64,000 bases of DNA from NCBI GenBank assembly GCA_024867545.1, contig JANFNE010000006.1, positions 62,001 to 126,000 of the forward strand. Direction: 5' to 3'. Shown piece after piece: positions 1 to 9,453 of the stretch. Position 1 is the first letter of the stretch; each line of letters begins with the position of its first letter. This DNA is from Phytopythium helicoides. Taxonomy: Eukaryota > Oomycota > Peronosporomycetes > Pythiales > Pythiaceae. Below the pieces are notes generated by a model. The model was given only the letters and a program-made list of their open reading frames with translations. It ran no database searches and was not told the DNA's origin. The translations under genes and the position numbers were made by a program.

Positions 1-127
1 CAGCGCCGATAAGATAGCTGTTCGGCGCGGAGCTCTCAGAGCGCGTTAGTCATCGAGACGGCGGCGAGGATCGAGTGCTCCAGCTGCGGTTGTAGAGCGT
101 GAGGCGGCGGCTGGCGACTTGACAGGC

Positions 128-143
128 CTCATTGCTTACCGCG
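128..143 (+). promoter_or_regulatory. Probable oomycete initiator of the PL3-like gene
   Basis: The sequence CCTCATTGCTTACC resembles the oomycete initiator (YTCAYTYY class), about 65 bp before the ATG at 199. There is no clear flanking promoter region element, so this is a weak motif call. Confidence 0.35.
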
Positions 144-198
144 ACGCGACTGGCTAGGCGGACGATCAGAGGCTCGTCACTCGCGAACAGAGAGCGCC

Positions 199-2061
199 AT
201 GCGCAGCGGACTGGTGCTGGCGGCGCTGGCCGCACAGGGAGTCGACGCGTATTGGGGAACAGGATGGGGGGCGGGGTACTCGTGGCCGTCGATGTGGGGC
301 TACAGCAGCAGCGGAGACAGCTCTTCCACTTACCAGCCAGGCACAGTCGAGACGGGGAATGAGGGCGACGCGCCGTGCTCGGGAACCGCCTCAGGCTGGG
401 GATGGGGCAACGGCTGGGGCTTTGCCTCGAGCGGACAGGTCGACTCCAGTGGAGACCAACAGAGCAGTGAGACCGACGGTCTGTGGGGCAACCCCGGCGC
501 GTCGACCGACTGCAGCAAGCAAGATAAGGCGAGCAGCGACACTGACGGTCAGTGGAATAGCCCAAGTACTACGACTGACAGCAGCGACCAAAACAAGGGA
601 GGCGACGAAAACTCGTCGTCCTCGGGGACACCGGCACGGGACGAGTCTAAAGGATCAGACACCTCAAGTGGAAATGAGTGGGGGAGCCCAAGTACGAATG
701 CGGTCAGCAAGCAGGACAAGGGTGGATCACAAGCTTCCAGCACAGCTTCGTCCTCTTCATCTGCAGTGTCAAGCCAGACCAAGGCTCCGATTTCAACTAC
801 GGCGAGTCCCTCGACGGAGGCTCCGGCCTCGACGACAGCTGCGCCTGCTACCGATGCGCCATCAACGGAAGCTCCTGCGACTACAACGAACGTATCTTCA
901 GCAGCTACAGTGGCCCCAACGGAGGCCCCAGCTCCGACAACCAAAACCCCAGCGCCGACAACGGCGACTCCAGAGCCAACAACGGCTACCCCCAAGCCAA
1001 CAACGGCTACCCCAACACCTACTACAGCGACCCCAGAACCAACAACTGCGACTCCAGAGCCGACAACTGCGACTCCAGAGCCGACAACTGCGACTCCAGA
1101 GCCAACTACAGCTACCCCAGAGCCTACTACAGCGACCCCAGAGCCTACTACAGCGACCCCAGAGCCAACGACGGATACCCCAGAGCCCACAACCGCTACT
1201 CCAGAGCCAACGACGGCAACTCCAACACCGACTCCAACCACTGAAGCTCCAACCGAAGCGCCGACGGAAGCGCCAACAGATGCACCGACGCCTACGCCGA
1301 CACCAACGCCGACAGAGACCCCTGTTCCTACGACAGCGACGCCTACTCCTACCACAGCAGCGAGCGTCTACGCGGTTGACTGGCCAACTTCTACAGGCAC
1401 TGTCCCGCTCACCACTGCCAAGACCATCGCTGCGGGCGAGGTTTTCGACGGCAGCATGCAGACGTATGAGCGCACAGACGTCACGTGTGATGACAGCGAC
1501 CTCGCAAGTGATAGCGCCGTTTTCATCATGGAGGCTGGGGCAACATTGCAGAATGTGATCGTGAGCGGTGGTCTGTCCAGCGTCTACTGCGCATCGAACA
1601 ATTGCTCGATCGTCAACACGTGGACCGACAATGTTTGCCAGGCTTCTGTGGTTGTCGTCGACGGTGTTGGCACGACTGTTATCTCTGGAGGTGGTGCCAG
1701 AAACGCCGCCGACCGCGTGGTTTTGGGTCAGTCATCGGGCACTGTGACTATCAGTGGTGGGTTCTACACAGAGAACTCGGCCATGATCTTCGAGTCGTGT
1801 GGTACATGCGGCCCAGTCAAGCGCGAGGTGGTTCTCGATGGCGTAATTGCGCTGAACCCGACAGCGGAGCTCGTGAGAGTGAACAAAAACTACGACGACT
1901 TGGCCACGATCGCCAACGCAACGGTTGTGACTACCACCGCCGAGTATGTTGCTTGCACGTACTACGATGCTGGATCGACACCCACACAGGCTGGGTCGGG
2001 CGTTCTGGAGAACGTGTGCTCGTACTCTTCGACCACGGTGAAGGTCTACACGTCGTCCTGA
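199..2061 (+). CDS. Secreted mucin-like protein with a C-terminal PL3 pectate-lyase fold, probably catalytically dead
   Basis: A 620-residue single-exon protein. Residues 1-17 form a signal peptide ending at VDA. A Trp/Gly-rich segment and a long Ser/Thr-rich region follow (about 50-395), including tandem TPEPTTA heptads, likely an O-glycosylated wall-anchoring stalk. Residues about 405-605 match family PL3 pectate lyase: an AAGEVFDG-type start, an EAGATLQNV strand, GGGARNAADRV, SSGTVTISGGFY and ESCGTCG. The fold markers and cysteines are kept. However, the positions that in PL3 carry calcium-binding acids and catalytic Lys/Arg appear replaced: the family ED pair after VC is QA, the following Lys is Val, and the Arg before SCG is Glu. 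Active oomycete PL3 enzymes cleave pectate. Here a pectin-binding or structural role is more likely (inference). It sits just upstream of the pectin-oxidising AA17 genes. The start is the first ATG after the probable initiator and gives a good signal peptide. Confidence 0.8.
   Translation: MRSGLVLAALAAQGVDAYWGTGWGAGYSWPSMWGYSSSGDSSSTYQPGTVETGNEGDAPCSGTASGWGWGNGWGFASSGQVDSSGDQQSSETDGLWGNPGASTDCSKQDKASSDTDGQWNSPSTTTDSSDQNKGGDENSSSSGTPARDESKGSDTSSGNEWGSPSTNAVSKQDKGGSQASSTASSSSSAVSSQTKAPISTTASPSTEAPASTTAAPATDAPSTEAPATTTNVSSAATVAPTEAPAPTTKTPAPTTATPEPTTATPKPTTATPTPTTATPEPTTATPEPTTATPEPTTATPEPTTATPEPTTATPEPTTATPEPTTDTPEPTTATPEPTTATPTPTPTTEAPTEAPTEAPTDAPTPTPTPTPTETPVPTTATPTPTTAASVYAVDWPTSTGTVPLTTAKTIAAGEVFDGSMQTYERTDVTCDDSDLASDSAVFIMEAGATLQNVIVSGGLSSVYCASNNCSIVNTWTDNVCQASVVVVDGVGTTVISGGGARNAADRVVLGQSSGTVTISGGFYTENSAMIFESCGTCGPVKREVVLDGVIALNPTAELVRVNKNYDDLATIANATVVTTTAEYVACTYYDAGSTPTQAGSGVLENVCSYSSTTVKVYTSS
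916..1215 (+). repeat. 21-bp coding minisatellite encoding TPEPTTA heptads
   Basis: About a dozen degenerate 21-bp units (consensus like CCAGAGCCAACTACAGCTACC) lie in tandem and in frame inside the mucin-like stalk. Some adjacent units are identical, which suggests copy-number variation by slippage or unequal exchange. Confidence 0.85.
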
Positions 2062-3401
2062 TCCAGCGAATTTGGTGTCTTTGTGTTCATCTAAAGTAGT
2101 GGTGAGTTCGTGGCGTAAAGTGTAGGGTAGTTTTCGCTCCAATAACAAGGTGCCTCACTACTTTTCGGCTTCGAGCCTGCCTCGAGCGGTGCCCACAGTA
2201 TCATCTAAGCATCTACTTACGATGTCCCAGCCAGGAGCAGATTTGGCACTCCTTTAGCAAGCCGAGCACTAATGAAAACGAGTGCAGCGACGACAAACGT
2301 ACAGTTGGACTGAGTTGAGAAATTGGCCAAGGTGGTGCAGCAACAAGTCAGCCCCTAATAGAGACTCCTTCCAGGAATCCTGTGTCTTTCCTTGGATTCC
2401 AAGTTGGAGAGTCACTGATAACGTTGAGATGAATTTGCTGGGGGTGACCACAGCGGTCTCACGCCTGCTTCCACCCCCAAGCTGGGCCAGACCTTGGTAG
2501 ATGAATGTTAGTGTGTGGTAGATTGGCTCTTCGCTCCAGGGTCTGTTTCTCGACATTTACCCACCTTTGTTGAGGCAGCATAGATCACCATGCTTTTCGA
2601 GTGAGTGGCAGATATCCATGACCACTATCCCGAGTCAAATCTTGTCTATACATGCAGCTAAATGCTCGGTCAAGAGCGCTCGCAGCATGAAAAGGGAGTA
2701 CAGTGGTGATGTGTGGTGGCAGAGTGATGTGTTCTCGTAAAGTGTTGCCTCCGACTTCCTTGGCACCTTTCGCCTTCAGCATTTCGTCAACCATGTTTCC
2801 GTCACAATGATGCAATGTACCTCGGCCCGCACCCAGAAAACCAACGAGACGACGACAAAGCATGCAGAGCGCGAGTGAATGACCTGGCAAGTGATCCAGG
2901 GGCTCACTGAGCCGTCGGATCACGCTCACCAGCTCGCGCTGTCCGTCCGGGTCGAGTACTGTAAAAGTCAGTTGAAGGACAGCTGGTTCTTCCGAACGCG
3001 TGCACCGCTGCTCTGCACCAACCTATGCCTGAGCGCAGCCAGCTGGCAAAGATGTAAAGGCGGCGCACCACGCACCCTCTCGCGCACCAAACGAACCAAA
3101 TGTCATTACACTAGACCGAAAAAGCATCAAGCCATCACGCTCTCTACTTTTATAAGTGAGAAAATATCTGAACTCTTGCGTCCAGTCTACTAGTCAGCAA
3201 TCACTTGGTATTTGTATGTCCATCGTTTGCGCCAGTCGCTTCTTCGTTCCCACCTGTCACCTCTCGACTGTCCGTTTCACCGCAACTCTCATCTTGTTCC
3301 CTCTCCACGAAACCACATGTTGTGAGCAGCTCCTACCCTTGGCGTCGTTAATCGGTCCTCCGACTGGCCGTGAAATTAATGCTGGCCCTATCGCGCTGCG
3401 A
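2062..3401. other. Intergenic region, nothing recognised
   Basis: About 1.3 kb between the PL3-like gene and the first AA17 gene. The open frames are short, lack codon bias and match nothing recognised. The last 20 bp before 3402 lead into the AA17 core promoter. Confidence 0.5.
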
Positions 3402-3420
3402 GCTCATTGCGCGTTTCGCC
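3402..3420 (+). promoter_or_regulatory. Oomycete core promoter (Inr + FPR-like) of AA17 gene 1
   Basis: GCTCATTGCGCGTTTCGCC matches the oomycete initiator GCTCATTYY followed by a TTTNGCC-type flanking element. Transcription would start near 3405. That is downstream of the upstream in-frame ATG at 3370, which supports translation from 3475. A run of 14 C lies between (3441-3454). Confidence 0.6.
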
Positions 3421-3474
3421 CAACAGCTTCCAAGCCACCGCCCCCCCCCCCCCCACCGCCAAAACCCAGTCACC

Positions 3475-4284
3475 ATGATGAAGCAGGCTGCTCTCGCCGG
3501 TGTCCTCGTTCAGGCCGCGCTCTTCTCGCAGGCGCTCGGCCACGGCAACATCATTGTGCCCAAGCTCACGGGCGACGCCGACCACCCGTACTACGTCGGC
3601 GGCCCCGCCGGAGAGATTGACATGCCCGAGCTCGTGGGCAGCGCGTCCTACGGCGACTACTACAAGGCCGTGGACACGTGGATGACGGACAACAACGTGG
3701 CCAGCCTCAAGGACTTCTTCACGACGTACGGCACCTTCGACGAGTGCGGCAACACGGCGTGGGGTGACGCGCAGCCCGTGCCCTCGGACGGCTACGCGCA
3801 GCACGATACGCTTGGCAACTCGCACGTCGGCCCCTGTGAGATCTGGTGCGACGACACCCGCGTGTACCACAACATCAACTGCCAGCCCGAGTTCGCCGGC
3901 CAGTCGCCGGCCATGATCCCCATCGACACCGCGGTCTGCGGATCCTCGAGCAAGTTCATCTTCTACTGGCTGGCTCTGCACGCGCAGCCGTGGCAGGCGT
4001 ACGTCAACTGCGCCACGCTCGCGGGTAGCGGCTCGGGCGCGTCTACGTCGAACAGCACGACCACGACGACCACCAAGGCCCCGGCCACCACCACGGCGGC
4101 GCCTACGACGACCACGACTGCCCCGGTCGCTTCGTCGGAGTCTTCGGACGAGTACGACGACACGGCCGACGAGGCCGATGACACCGAGGCGCCTGCCGCC
4201 ACGACTGCTGCCCCGGCTGCCACGACTGCCGCCCCGGCCGCCCCGGCCGCCGACAAGTGCAGCGTCCGCCGCAAGCGCAACTAA
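3475..4284 (+). CDS. Secreted AA17-type lytic polysaccharide monooxygenase (copy 1)
   Basis: A 269-residue protein. Residues 1-22 are a signal peptide; cleavage leaves mature His23 (HGNIIVPKLTG). An N-terminal His is the hallmark of copper LPMOs, where it forms half of the histidine brace. The conserved core runs to about residue 185 and includes QHDTLGNSHVGPCEIWCD, whose NSH His is a candidate second copper ligand, and FYWLALHAQPWQAYVNC. A Thr/Ala-rich linker follows and the protein ends DKCSVRRKRN. AA17 enzymes, described from Phytophthora infestans, oxidatively cleave pectic homogalacturonan during infection. This copy is the most divergent of the four tandem genes. The start at 3475 was chosen because the core promoter lies downstream of the upstream in-frame ATG and because it yields a standard signal peptide. 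Confidence 0.88.
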   Translation: MMKQAALAGVLVQAALFSQALGHGNIIVPKLTGDADHPYYVGGPAGEIDMPELVGSASYGDYYKAVDTWMTDNNVASLKDFFTTYGTFDECGNTAWGDAQPVPSDGYAQHDTLGNSHVGPCEIWCDDTRVYHNINCQPEFAGQSPAMIPIDTAVCGSSSKFIFYWLALHAQPWQAYVNCATLAGSGSGASTSNSTTTTTTKAPATTTAAPTTTTTAPVASSESSDEYDDTADEADDTEAPAATTAAPAATTAAPAAPAADKCSVRRKRN

Positions 4285-4906
4285 GTGCGATGCTCGTGTT
4301 TAGTGTCCAGCGCGTTGGTCCAGTCCCGTCGGGTGTCGTTGAATGTAAGCCCGAGTGAGCGTTGAACGCGTCGTGTTTGTCAGTACAGTATATAAAGTTC
4401 AAACCCCTTTTACAGTTCACTGCCCTAGCTCTCTTGATTCAAGGTCTTCACCTCTCCCGCGCCATAGAGCAGAACGAGTTGAACATTGCGTAGCTACAGT
4501 ACTGCTCGAGCTTTACATCAACAATATTGGCACATGTATGTTACTCAGGCATTTCAAGGTCACGCCAGGTCCTTCCAGGTCAGCGCACGCCGGTATAACG
4601 CACGACAGAGCCATCAACGCGTTACTCCAACTAGCTGCGTTGCTCCGATTGTAGCGAAGCCGCGGTTTAATCAGCGCCACCCGTTTCGGTGAGATAACGT
4701 CACGGTCATCCCGACCGTTACATCTGTCACTAGCCCTACCCCTCAAGTCGGTTCTGTTGAGACCGGCCACCGATCCATCTGGAGCGCAGGCTGTTCCTGG
4801 TGCGGCTCATTTGTTATCCCAGCTCTGCCGATGTGTGTGCCGGGCAAAGCTCTGCCAATTGATTCGATTAGCGGCTAATCTGCTCGCCTCACTTCGGTCC
4901 CCACCA
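4285..4906. other. Intergenic region between AA17 copies 1 and 2
   Basis: Holds the 3' UTR of copy 1 and the upstream region of copy 2. No conserved open frame or repeat was seen. Confidence 0.5.
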
Positions 4907-4926
4907 GCTCATTGCGGAATTTGCGC
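4907..4926 (+). promoter_or_regulatory. Oomycete core promoter (Inr + FPR) of AA17 gene 2
   Basis: GCTCATTGCGGAATTTGCGC combines the initiator with an AATTTGC flanking element. The predicted start site is near 4911, 49 bp before the ATG at 4960. Confidence 0.65.
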
Positions 4927-4959
4927 TCAACTTCTCCAGTCCAAGCCAGCAAGCAAACC

Positions 4960-5910
4960 ATGATCAAGACCGCCATCTTCGCAGCTGTGGCCTTCCAGGC
5001 CGCCTTCGTCTCACAGACCGAGGCCCACGGCAACATCATCCTGCCCAAGCCCACGGGTGACTCGGACCATGTCTACTACTTCGGCAGCCCCGCTGGCACC
5101 ATCGACCAGGCTGAGCTCGTCGGGAGCTACATCTACAGCGAGTACTACCTCGGTGCGGCCGCCTTCATGCAGGAGAACGGCATCGCGAGCCTCAAGGACT
5201 ACATCACCAAGTACGGCTCCAACATCTCTGAGTGTGGCTTCACCGACAAGAACGGCACTCCGCAGCCCGTTCCTGCTAACGGCTATGCTGAGCACGACAC
5301 GCTCGGCAACTCACACCCTGGTCCATGCGAGATCTGGTGCGACAGCACGCGTGTCTTCAACAGCAGCAACTGCCAGGCTGACTTCGCTGGAGAGTCCCCC
5401 ACTATGATCCCCATCGATGTCGAGGTCTGCACGGCGTCGAGCGAGTTCGTCTTCTACTGGCTCGCCCTTCACGCGCAGCCGTGGCAGGTATACATCAACT
5501 GTGTGGCGCTTGATGGCACATCGTCTTCAGCTTCGGAGGCTTCTCTGACTTCGGATGACGAGACGAAGGGTGAGGCTGCGAAGGCGGGTGTGGTTGTGAT
5601 CAAGTCGGACGGCACGACATCAACGGCCTCGACGTCCACGACGACTGCTTCTGCGTCATCGGGTTCTGCTGATACTTCGGCTACCACACCGACGGCAACC
5701 ACTGCAACGAGCTCGGCTAGCGCTTCGACTGCTGCGGATGCTGACACGACGGCTGTCAGCAGCGCGGACGATGCGTCTGAGGAGGACGACGAGTCAACTT
5801 CCACCACGACTACCACGACGGCGCCGGCCACGACTACGGCTGCTCCCTCAACCTCCACTTCAACCACTACGTCTTCGGACAAGTGCTCGGTGCGCCGCAA
5901 GCGTGTCTAA
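4960..5910 (+). CDS. Secreted AA17-type lytic polysaccharide monooxygenase (copy 2)
   Basis: A 316-residue protein with a 22-residue signal peptide (ending QTEA) and mature His23 in HGNIILPKPTGDSDH. The core to about residue 190 has the NSHPGPCEIWCD and FYWLALHAQPWQVYINC blocks. A longer Ser/Thr/Ala/Asp-rich linker follows, and the tail is DKCSVRRKRV. The role inferred from family AA17 is oxidative cleavage of plant pectin outside the cell. From 5350 to 5618 the DNA is almost identical to copy 3 at 6756-7024, while the flanks differ more, a sign of gene conversion. The core promoter ends 34 bp before the ATG, leaving no upstream in-frame ATG. Confidence 0.9.
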   Translation: MIKTAIFAAVAFQAAFVSQTEAHGNIILPKPTGDSDHVYYFGSPAGTIDQAELVGSYIYSEYYLGAAAFMQENGIASLKDYITKYGSNISECGFTDKNGTPQPVPANGYAEHDTLGNSHPGPCEIWCDSTRVFNSSNCQADFAGESPTMIPIDVEVCTASSEFVFYWLALHAQPWQVYINCVALDGTSSSASEASLTSDDETKGEAAKAGVVVIKSDGTTSTASTSTTTASASSGSADTSATTPTATTATSSASASTAADADTTAVSSADDASEEDDESTSTTTTTTAPATTTAAPSTSTSTTTSSDKCSVRRKRV

Positions 5911-6365
5911 GCCTGCGTCTGAGCAGTGCGCGAGTACTAGATATATCAAAGAGCTCGTTGGTGTGACGCGTTTGATGTCGATAAATGTGAATGTAGACCG
6001 CTCCTTGCAATCGTTACGCGCTGGAGACAGTCGAATGCACAGCTTGAACGACTACTTCTTTGATATCTGCTCCTTGCTTCGTCGAGGTACGAATTGCGCA
6101 CTCGAATGCGCTAGCGGAGAGAGATCTTTAGTCTATGGGTATCACGTCACTCAGACGCCTAGCCCTTGCTGTTCCTGAGAACGGCCAGAGCTCGGAGCAC
6201 AGCAACGTCTGTTCCAGCCGAAAAGCATCCTTTTGATCCTCCCACGCCGCTGCTTGGCTCACCGGCTCACCACAGCACAACACTGCTCGGTACGGGATGC
6301 ACGCACTTCCAATCTTGTCGCACGAAACACACACGCCTCTCCTTTAGCCAGCAAACCCCGAAGCG
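5911..6365. other. Intergenic region between AA17 copies 2 and 3
   Basis: The 3' flank just after the stop (about 5920-6005) resembles the 3' flank of copy 3 (about 7290-7360), including GTGTGACGCGTTTG-like sequence. The duplication unit therefore included the 3' UTR. No clear core promoter was seen before copy 3. Confidence 0.5.
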
Positions 6366-7280
6366 ATGATCAAGACCGCCATCTTTGCCGTTGTGGCTTT
6401 CCAGGCTGCCTTCGTATCCCAGACCGAGGCCCACGGCAACATCATCCTGCCCAAGCCCACGGGTGACTCGGACCATGTCTACTACTTCGGTGGGCCCGCC
6501 ACCACGATCGACATGCCCAGCCTCGTTGGCAGCGCCTCTTACGGAGACTACTACATTGCTGCGGCCGAATACTTCCAGGAGAACGGCTTCGCGAGCCTCA
6601 AGGACTACATCACCAAGTACGCTAGCAACATCTCCGAGTGCGGCAACACGCTGAAGGACGGCACTCCGCAGCCAGTGCCGTCGGATGGCTATGCGCAGCA
6701 CGACACGCTCGGCAACTCGCATGTTGGCCCATGTGAGATCTGGTGCGACAGTACACGTGTCTTCAACAGCAGCAACTGCCAGGCTGACTTCGCTGGAGAG
6801 TCCCCCACTATGATCCCCATCGATGTCGAGGTCTGCACGGCGTCGAGCGAGTTCGTCTTCTACTGGCTCGCCCTTCACGCGCAGCCGTGGCAGGTATACA
6901 TCAACTGTGTGGCGCTGGACGGCAAGTCGTCTTCAGCTTCGGAGGCTTCTCTGACTTCGGATGACGAGACGAAGGGTGAGGCTGCGAAGGCGGGTGTGGT
7001 TGTGATCAAGTCGGACGGCACGACGACGACGTCCGCGACCACTGCGCCTGCAACGACGACTACTGCGCCTACCACATCGGGTGCTTCAAGCTCTGGTAGC
7101 TCGGAGACGGAAGCCAGCGGCTCCACTGAGAACGAGGCCTCTGACGCAGACGAGACTACCGCTCCTACTACGGCGACCACTGCTCCGACAGCGACTACTG
7201 CATCTCCAGCGACAACGACCTCTGCTCCGTCAGCCACAACGTCCTCGGACAAGTGCTCGGTGCGCCGCAAGCGCGTGTAA
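6366..7280 (+). CDS. Secreted AA17-type lytic polysaccharide monooxygenase (copy 3)
   Basis: A 304-residue protein. A 22-residue signal peptide nearly identical to that of copy 2 precedes mature His23 (HGNIILPKPTG). The core carries the same NSHVGPCEIWCD and ALHAQPWQ blocks as its neighbours. The variable Thr-rich linker ends in DKCSVRRKRV. By family it is a pectin-active copper monooxygenase. The N-terminal coding half shares SASYGDYY-type segments with copies 1 and 4, and the second half shares a conversion tract with copies 2 and 4. The start is the first ATG of the frame. Confidence 0.9.
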   Translation: MIKTAIFAVVAFQAAFVSQTEAHGNIILPKPTGDSDHVYYFGGPATTIDMPSLVGSASYGDYYIAAAEYFQENGFASLKDYITKYASNISECGNTLKDGTPQPVPSDGYAQHDTLGNSHVGPCEIWCDSTRVFNSSNCQADFAGESPTMIPIDVEVCTASSEFVFYWLALHAQPWQVYINCVALDGKSSSASEASLTSDDETKGEAAKAGVVVIKSDGTTTTSATTAPATTTTAPTTSGASSSGSSETEASGSTENEASDADETTAPTTATTAPTATTASPATTTSAPSATTSSDKCSVRRKRV

Positions 7281-7766
7281 GCTGGACTCGAGAGAGAAAG
7301 AGAGCGCAAGAGTTCGTTAATGTGACGCGTTTGGTGTCGATAAGTGTCAATGTAGATGCCTCCTGAGCGAATCTGTGTAAGAGATGCAGTTTGTTGCAAT
7401 ACGGTTTTGTCAACTCTTCCATCATACTGGCCCAGCAGTGATCAAGACCATGATACTCCAAGACGTTTATATCCCTAGAGCGAAATCTTGAGCAGGATAT
7501 TGGTCAACACTATGACAGCGCGAACGCGATCCTGAAGCGAGTTATTGAGAAGGGCGCTCTGGCATGATATCACGTCACGGTTCAACGGAGGAAGAAATCC
7601 TAACCCTCCCTTGTGATCGTGAGAGCAGGGAGGAGCTCCAAGCAAAGCCTATCTGTTCTAGCCGAATATCCTTCCACATCCTTCGTCATCGTAAACTTTA
7701 CCGACTGCTCCTTTTTCATCGATCTGCTTTCAGACACACCAGCGAGCGAATTTGACCCCAGTCTTC
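7281..7766. other. Intergenic region between AA17 copies 3 and 4
   Basis: Contains the duplicated 3' UTR block (7290-7380) and the upstream region of copy 4. No other feature was seen. Confidence 0.5.
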
Positions 7767-7786
7767 CCTCACTTCGGAATTCACCA
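7767..7786 (+). promoter_or_regulatory. Oomycete core promoter of AA17 gene 4
   Basis: CCCTCACTTCGGAATTCACC fits an initiator plus an AATTC flanking element. The predicted transcription start is near 7771, downstream of an in-frame ATG at 7752, which supports 7833 as the start codon. Confidence 0.6.
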
Positions 7787-7832
7787 AGTGGGGCGCGCAA
7801 GTCCTCGCCATCATCCGACCAACAAGCAAATC

Positions 7833-8810
7833 ATGCTCAAGACCGCCATCTTTGCAACTGTGGCCTTCCAGGCCACCTTCGTCTCGCAGACCGAGGCCCA
7901 CGGCAACATCATCCTGCCCAAGCCCACGGGCGACTCAGACCATGTCTACTACTACGGTGACCCAGCAGGGACAATTGATCAGCCGGATCTCGTTGGCGAT
8001 GCCTCTTACGGAGACTACTACATTGCTGCGGCCGAGTACTTCCAGGAGAACGACATCACGAGTCTAAAGGACTACATCGCGCTTTATGGGTCGAACATCT
8101 CCGAATGTGGCTGGACTCTCAAGGATGGAACCGCTCAGCCAGTGCCATCAGACGGATACGCCGAGCACGATACACTCGGCAACTCGCATGTTGGCCCATG
8201 TGAGATCTGGTGCGACAGTACACGTGTCTTCAACAGCAGCAACTGCCAGGCTGACTTCGCTGGAGAGTCCCCCACTATGATCCCCATCGATGTCGAGGTC
8301 TGCACGGCGTCGAGCGAGTTCGTCTTCTACTGGCTCGCCCTCCACGCGCAGCCGTGGCAGGTATACATCAACTGTGTGGCGCTGGACGGAACGTCATCCT
8401 CAGCTTCAGAAGCCTCGTTGACATCAGATGATGAAACAAATGCAGAGGCTGCCAAGGAAGGAGTAATTGTAATAACTTCTTCTGGATCGATCGCGACATC
8501 GACGGCATCCACGACTGCATCGCCCGATTCAACATCAGGCTCAGTTGACTTGACAGCTGAAGCAACCACACCCAGCAGTACTCCGGCTTCTTCTACCGCC
8601 ACGGATACGACTGCCACCAGAAAAGCAAGCGATTCGACAGAAGCGGAAGCTGACACGGATGCTAGCCTTGCTGAAGCGTCGGACGAAGAAGATGGTATCA
8701 CGACTTCGACAGACACCGCTACGACTACGACCACAGCCACTACTGCATCGACTCCAACCAGCTCAACTACTTCGACTGACAAGTGCTCGGTGCGTCGTAA
8801 GCGCACATGA
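7833..8810 (+). CDS. Secreted AA17-type lytic polysaccharide monooxygenase (copy 4)
   Basis: A 325-residue protein with a 22-residue signal peptide and mature His23 (HGNIILPKPTG). The AA17 core has the NSHVGPCEIWCD block and ALHAQPWQVYINC. A long acidic Ser/Thr-rich linker (about residues 195-312) precedes the tail DKCSVRRKRT. From about 8180 to 8385 the DNA is nearly identical to copies 2 and 3; after that the linker diverges. Predicted role: oxidative attack on pectin. It is the last gene of the tandem array and borders the inverted-repeat region. Confidence 0.9.
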   Translation: MLKTAIFATVAFQATFVSQTEAHGNIILPKPTGDSDHVYYYGDPAGTIDQPDLVGDASYGDYYIAAAEYFQENDITSLKDYIALYGSNISECGWTLKDGTAQPVPSDGYAEHDTLGNSHVGPCEIWCDSTRVFNSSNCQADFAGESPTMIPIDVEVCTASSEFVFYWLALHAQPWQVYINCVALDGTSSSASEASLTSDDETNAEAAKEGVIVITSSGSIATSTASTTASPDSTSGSVDLTAEATTPSSTPASSTATDTTATRKASDSTEAEADTDASLAEASDEEDGITTSTDTATTTTTATTASTPTSSTTSTDKCSVRRKRT

Positions 8811-9040
8811 AGAAATTATAACTTCATATGCAAGCACACGGTGGATGTGGTTTTCGAAGTAAGCTCGCATAAATGTTGTTGTCTAGTTCGGATCTAGGAT
8901 AGCTCTTCAAACACGACAAACGAGACTCCTTCACACAGCCTCTTTGCCAAGATACCAATGACCGCGACATCAACTGCGACGACGAGTTCTTACGCATATT
9001 GTGCACTCCATTATGGTCAGTCGGAGCGGATCGGATCCAT
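8811..9040. other. Junction between the AA17 array and the AIF-like inverted repeat
   Basis: About 230 bp with no recognised gene or motif. Homology to the other arm of the inverted repeat begins near 9041. Confidence 0.45.
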
Positions 9041-9453
9041 CCAAGCTTTCAACAACGAGATCATTCATGGCATCGCTCAATGTGACCAAATACTGCCACA
9101 TCTACCACCACGAATTTGACTTGACAAGGGACACAAGGTTGTGAGCCGAGTCCGATTTCGCGTTCACCGCTGGAAACCCTCAAAACCGTCAGCATCGACT
9201 CCTTTCTACCAAAAAATGGTAGCGTGCGAGTTCTTGGGCCTCGCATCAGAGCTGCAATCTACACAATAGCGACGATATCGGCGAGGCAAAACGACGTATT
9301 CGTGATGGTGCAAGGCGAATATATAAATTTACAACACTTGTCTGCCACCAGTGCCGACGCTGGTGGCTACAAGCTACAGCGCAGGGTCAGGATTCTGTCG
9401 AGACCAACATGCATGCTGCAAGAGCACGACCTGAGAAGCTACCCGTCGACTTC

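Noticed and set aside
359..1558. Long alternative frames on both strands (such as 359-1558 + and 549-1355 -) over the PL3-like gene
   Set aside because: They are Gln/Arg/Leu- or Val/Gly-repetitive shadows of the 21-bp repeat; only the 199-2061 frame has a signal peptide and a recognised domain.
2269..2556. 95-residue minus-strand frame, considered as a transposon remnant
   Set aside because: No recognisable transposase or gag motif, no terminal repeats, no neighbours supporting it.
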